From UBA5078 sp963977405 (GTDB lineage: Bacteria; Pseudomonadota; Gammaproteobacteria; Pseudomonadales; Pseudohongiellaceae), in contig CAXBOY010000026.1 in NCBI GenBank assembly GCA_963977405.1, positions 1 through 32,840 on the forward strand: DNA of 32,840 nt, given 5' to 3'. The notes beneath the pieces are model-generated. The model ran no database searches. It saw only the letters and a program-made list of their open reading frames with translations, and had not been told where the DNA came from. The translations under genes and the position numbers were made by a program. Below, in pieces: positions 31,270 through 32,840 of this stretch. The number at the start of each line of letters is the position of its first letter. The first letter of the stretch is position 1.

Positions 31270-32100
31270 GTGAATTGCGTAGCACGCGGCCCGATCCGCA
31301 AAATGACTTCCCGACTTGAAACGCCCGTGCACTATTCCCTGCCGATAGGCGAGGAAAGTGTGGCGATGAACCCTTTACTGGGCTCACCACTTAAGCTGCA
31401 TTTTACCGGACAGATCAATTGCGTGCATTGTGGCCGCAATACCAACAAGAGTTTTAACCAAGGCTATTGTTACCCCTGTTTTCAGCGCTTGGCGCAATGC
31501 GACTCTTGCATCATCCACCCCGAGAAATGTCATTTCGATATGGGCACCTGTAGAGAACCGGAGTGGGGCGAGAAGTACTGCATGCAGGATCACATCGTGT
31601 ATCTGGCCAACTCCTCCGGAGTGAAGGTAGGCATTACGCGAGCCACGCAGATACCGACTCGGTGGATCGATCAAGGCGCGGTGCAGGCGTTAGCGATAGT
31701 GCGTGTTCGTACCCGCTTGCAATCGGGAAGCCTAGAGGTATTGTTTAAGCAACATGTAGCAGACAAAACCAACTGGCGAGACATGCTCAAGGGTGGCGAT
31801 CATCACACCGATCTTCATGCCGAGCGCGATCGTCTTGTGCAGGCCTGTAAGAAAGACATCGACGACCTAGTGCAGCGCTTCGGCTTTCACGCCATCAGTG
31901 TGCTCTCTGGTATCGATGCTGTGCAGATCGAATACCCCGTACTGGAGTATCCGGAGAAGATCAGCTCCTTCAATTTCGACAAAGACGCTAATGTGGAAGG
32001 CACTCTTATAGGCATAAAGGGACAGTACCTAATATTCGACACTGGGGTTATTAATATGCGCCGCTTCGCCGGCTATAACCTCGAAATCTTCACTTCCTAA
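31270..32100 (+). CDS. DUF2797 protein with N-terminal cysteine cluster
   Basis: A 276-residue protein of the DUF2797 family, function unknown. The first third has a dense cysteine set: C51, C54, C67, C70, C77, C80, C87, C94 and C104. The paired CxxC spacing (INCVHCGRN, YCYPCFQ, QCDSC) suggests two zinc ribbons or an iron-sulfur site. The rest contains the family phrases SSGVKVGITR and TRWIDQGA, reminiscent of a GIY-YIG-like strand, though I cannot support nuclease activity. The start is GTG 31270, with AGAAGGA ending nine bases upstream; ATG 31303 is an alternative. pepN follows 14 bases after the stop. Confidence 0.85.
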   Translation: MNCVARGPIRKMTSRLETPVHYSLPIGEESVAMNPLLGSPLKLHFTGQINCVHCGRNTNKSFNQGYCYPCFQRLAQCDSCIIHPEKCHFDMGTCREPEWGEKYCMQDHIVYLANSSGVKVGITRATQIPTRWIDQGAVQALAIVRVRTRLQSGSLEVLFKQHVADKTNWRDMLKGGDHHTDLHAERDRLVQACKKDIDDLVQRFGFHAISVLSGIDAVQIEYPVLEYPEKISSFNFDKDANVEGTLIGIKGQYLIFDTGVINMRRFAGYNLEIFTS

Positions 32101-32114
32101 TCGATGACACTATT

Positions 32115-32840
32115 ATGAGAGACGCCCAACCTAAGACGATTTTCCTAAAAGACTATCAGGCTCCAGCCTTCTTAATCGATGATACTCAGCTACGCTTCGA
32201 GCTCGATGAGGAATTCACCCGCGTTCGCTCGCGACTAACGCTGCGTCGCAACCCACTCTACGCCGAACATGCCAATGTACCTCTGGTTCTGGACGGACAG
32301 GAAATGCTGCTAGAGAGTGTGAAGATCGATGGTCACACCTTAGGCACAGATGCCTATAGTGTCGACGACGATTCGCTGACTATTCATTCATTACCTAAGG
32401 CCGTAAATGACAATGCTGCGGCATTTGTTCTGGAATGTATTACCCAGATTAAGCCGCAGGACAACACCAGCCTCGAAGGTTTGTACAAGTCAAAGAAGAT
32501 GTTCTGTACGCAGTGTGAGGCAGAAGGCTTCCGCAAGATTACCTATTATCTCGATCGACCCGATGTGATGTCAAAATTCACCACCTGTGTGGTTGCCGAC
32601 GAGGCGCGTTATCCATTACTGCTTTCTAATGGCAATGCCATAGAGCGAGGCAAGGAGGAGGGCGGTCGTCACTTCGTGAAGTGGGAAGACCCTTTCCGTA
32701 AACCTTGTTACCTTTTTGCATTGGTTGCAGGCGATCTGGTTTGCGTGGAGGATCAATTCAAGACCTGCAGTGGTCGCGAGATCATCCTGCAGATATTTGT
32801 CGAGAGTAAGGATCAGGACAAATGTGCACACGCCATGGAG
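32115..32840 (+). CDS. pepN: Aminopeptidase N (M1 family), 5' part cut by window end
   Basis: The first 242 codons of a gene that continues beyond the window. PepN is a cytoplasmic zinc aminopeptidase of about 870 residues in E. coli. The visible part covers the N-terminal beta domain: LKDYQAPAFLIDDTQL at the start, NTSLEGLYKSKKMFCTQCE, GFRKITYYLDRPDV, LLLSNGN and DPFRKPCYLFALVAGD. All match E. coli PepN block by block. The GAMEN and HEYFH active-site motifs lie past the window end. The ATG at 32115 has no strong Shine-Dalgarno. It follows the DUF2797 gene closely, and that pair probably shares a transcript. Confidence 0.95.
   Translation, partial: MRDAQPKTIFLKDYQAPAFLIDDTQLRFELDEEFTRVRSRLTLRRNPLYAEHANVPLVLDGQEMLLESVKIDGHTLGTDAYSVDDDSLTIHSLPKAVNDNAAAFVLECITQIKPQDNTSLEGLYKSKKMFCTQCEAEGFRKITYYLDRPDVMSKFTTCVVADEARYPLLLSNGNAIERGKEEGGRHFVKWEDPFRKPCYLFALVAGDLVCVEDQFKTCSGREIILQIFVESKDQDKCAHAME

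Overview
The window looks like ordinary chromosome from a free-living, probably marine or aquatic gammaproteobacterium. The gene set (nadA, bepA-like M48 protease, tusA, perM, dapA, bamC, rmuC, miaE, mnmC, prfB with its programmed frameshift, lysS, ung, queD, nadK, glpG-like rhomboid, yeaC-like gene, pepN) is typical of that class. A Cellvibrionales-type lineage (Halieaceae/Spongiibacteraceae-like) or a relative of Pseudomonas is my best guess. That placement rests on gene content and on GTAG-headed REP repeats, not on any search. I see no integrase, transposase, insertion sequence, CRISPR array or phage gene.

Layout. Positions 1-52 hold the first 17 codons of a quinone-oxidoreductase-like gene on the minus strand. 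A REP doublet (181-245) and a promoter separate it from nadA (370-1455), which converges on an M48/TPR periplasmic protease gene. From about 3071 to 8534 everything is on the plus strand: tusA-perM, dapA-bamC, then rmuC-miaE. A small LRR lipoprotein gene (8536-9051, minus) converges on miaE. A secreted FKBP-type PPIase and an M18 aminopeptidase follow, and the aminopeptidase runs 26 bases into the convergent mnmC. prfB-lysS-ung-ferredoxin reductase (13503-18074) form a tight plus-strand run, closed by convergent queD. A CHASE2-class III adenylate cyclase comes next, then tRNA-Val(TAC) and tRNA-Asp(GTC) behind a strong stringent-type promoter, and a second REP pair.

The clearest accessory unit is 21502-25673: a MarR regulator and two ABC half-transporters with overlapping reading frames. 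They sit behind a promoter whose -10 is overlapped by two tandem TTTAG-N3-CTAAA palindromes. The motif changes in the two ATPase domains are complementary and indicate a heterodimeric exporter with one degenerate and one consensus ATP site. After it come a PLP enzyme of the ACC deaminase/D-cysteine desulfhydrase fold, a large secreted metzincin protease (26731-29007), nadK overlapping a rhomboid protease, a YeaC-like small protein, a cysteine-rich DUF2797 protein and the 5' part of pepN (32115 to the end).

What joins the genes functionally is mostly housekeeping: NAD synthesis and phosphorylation (nadA, nadK); tRNA modification and translation (tusA, miaE, mnmC, queD, prfB, lysS, two tRNAs); envelope biogenesis and proteolysis (M48 protease, bamC, FKBP, rhomboid); and peptide turnover (M18 peptidase, pepN). 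I found no convincing new multi-gene system. The observations most worth checking are the marR operator and exporter pair, the recurring TA[T/A]A[A/C]T-GC promoter signature, the nadK leader, the metzincin with its C-terminal module, and the two REP pairs.
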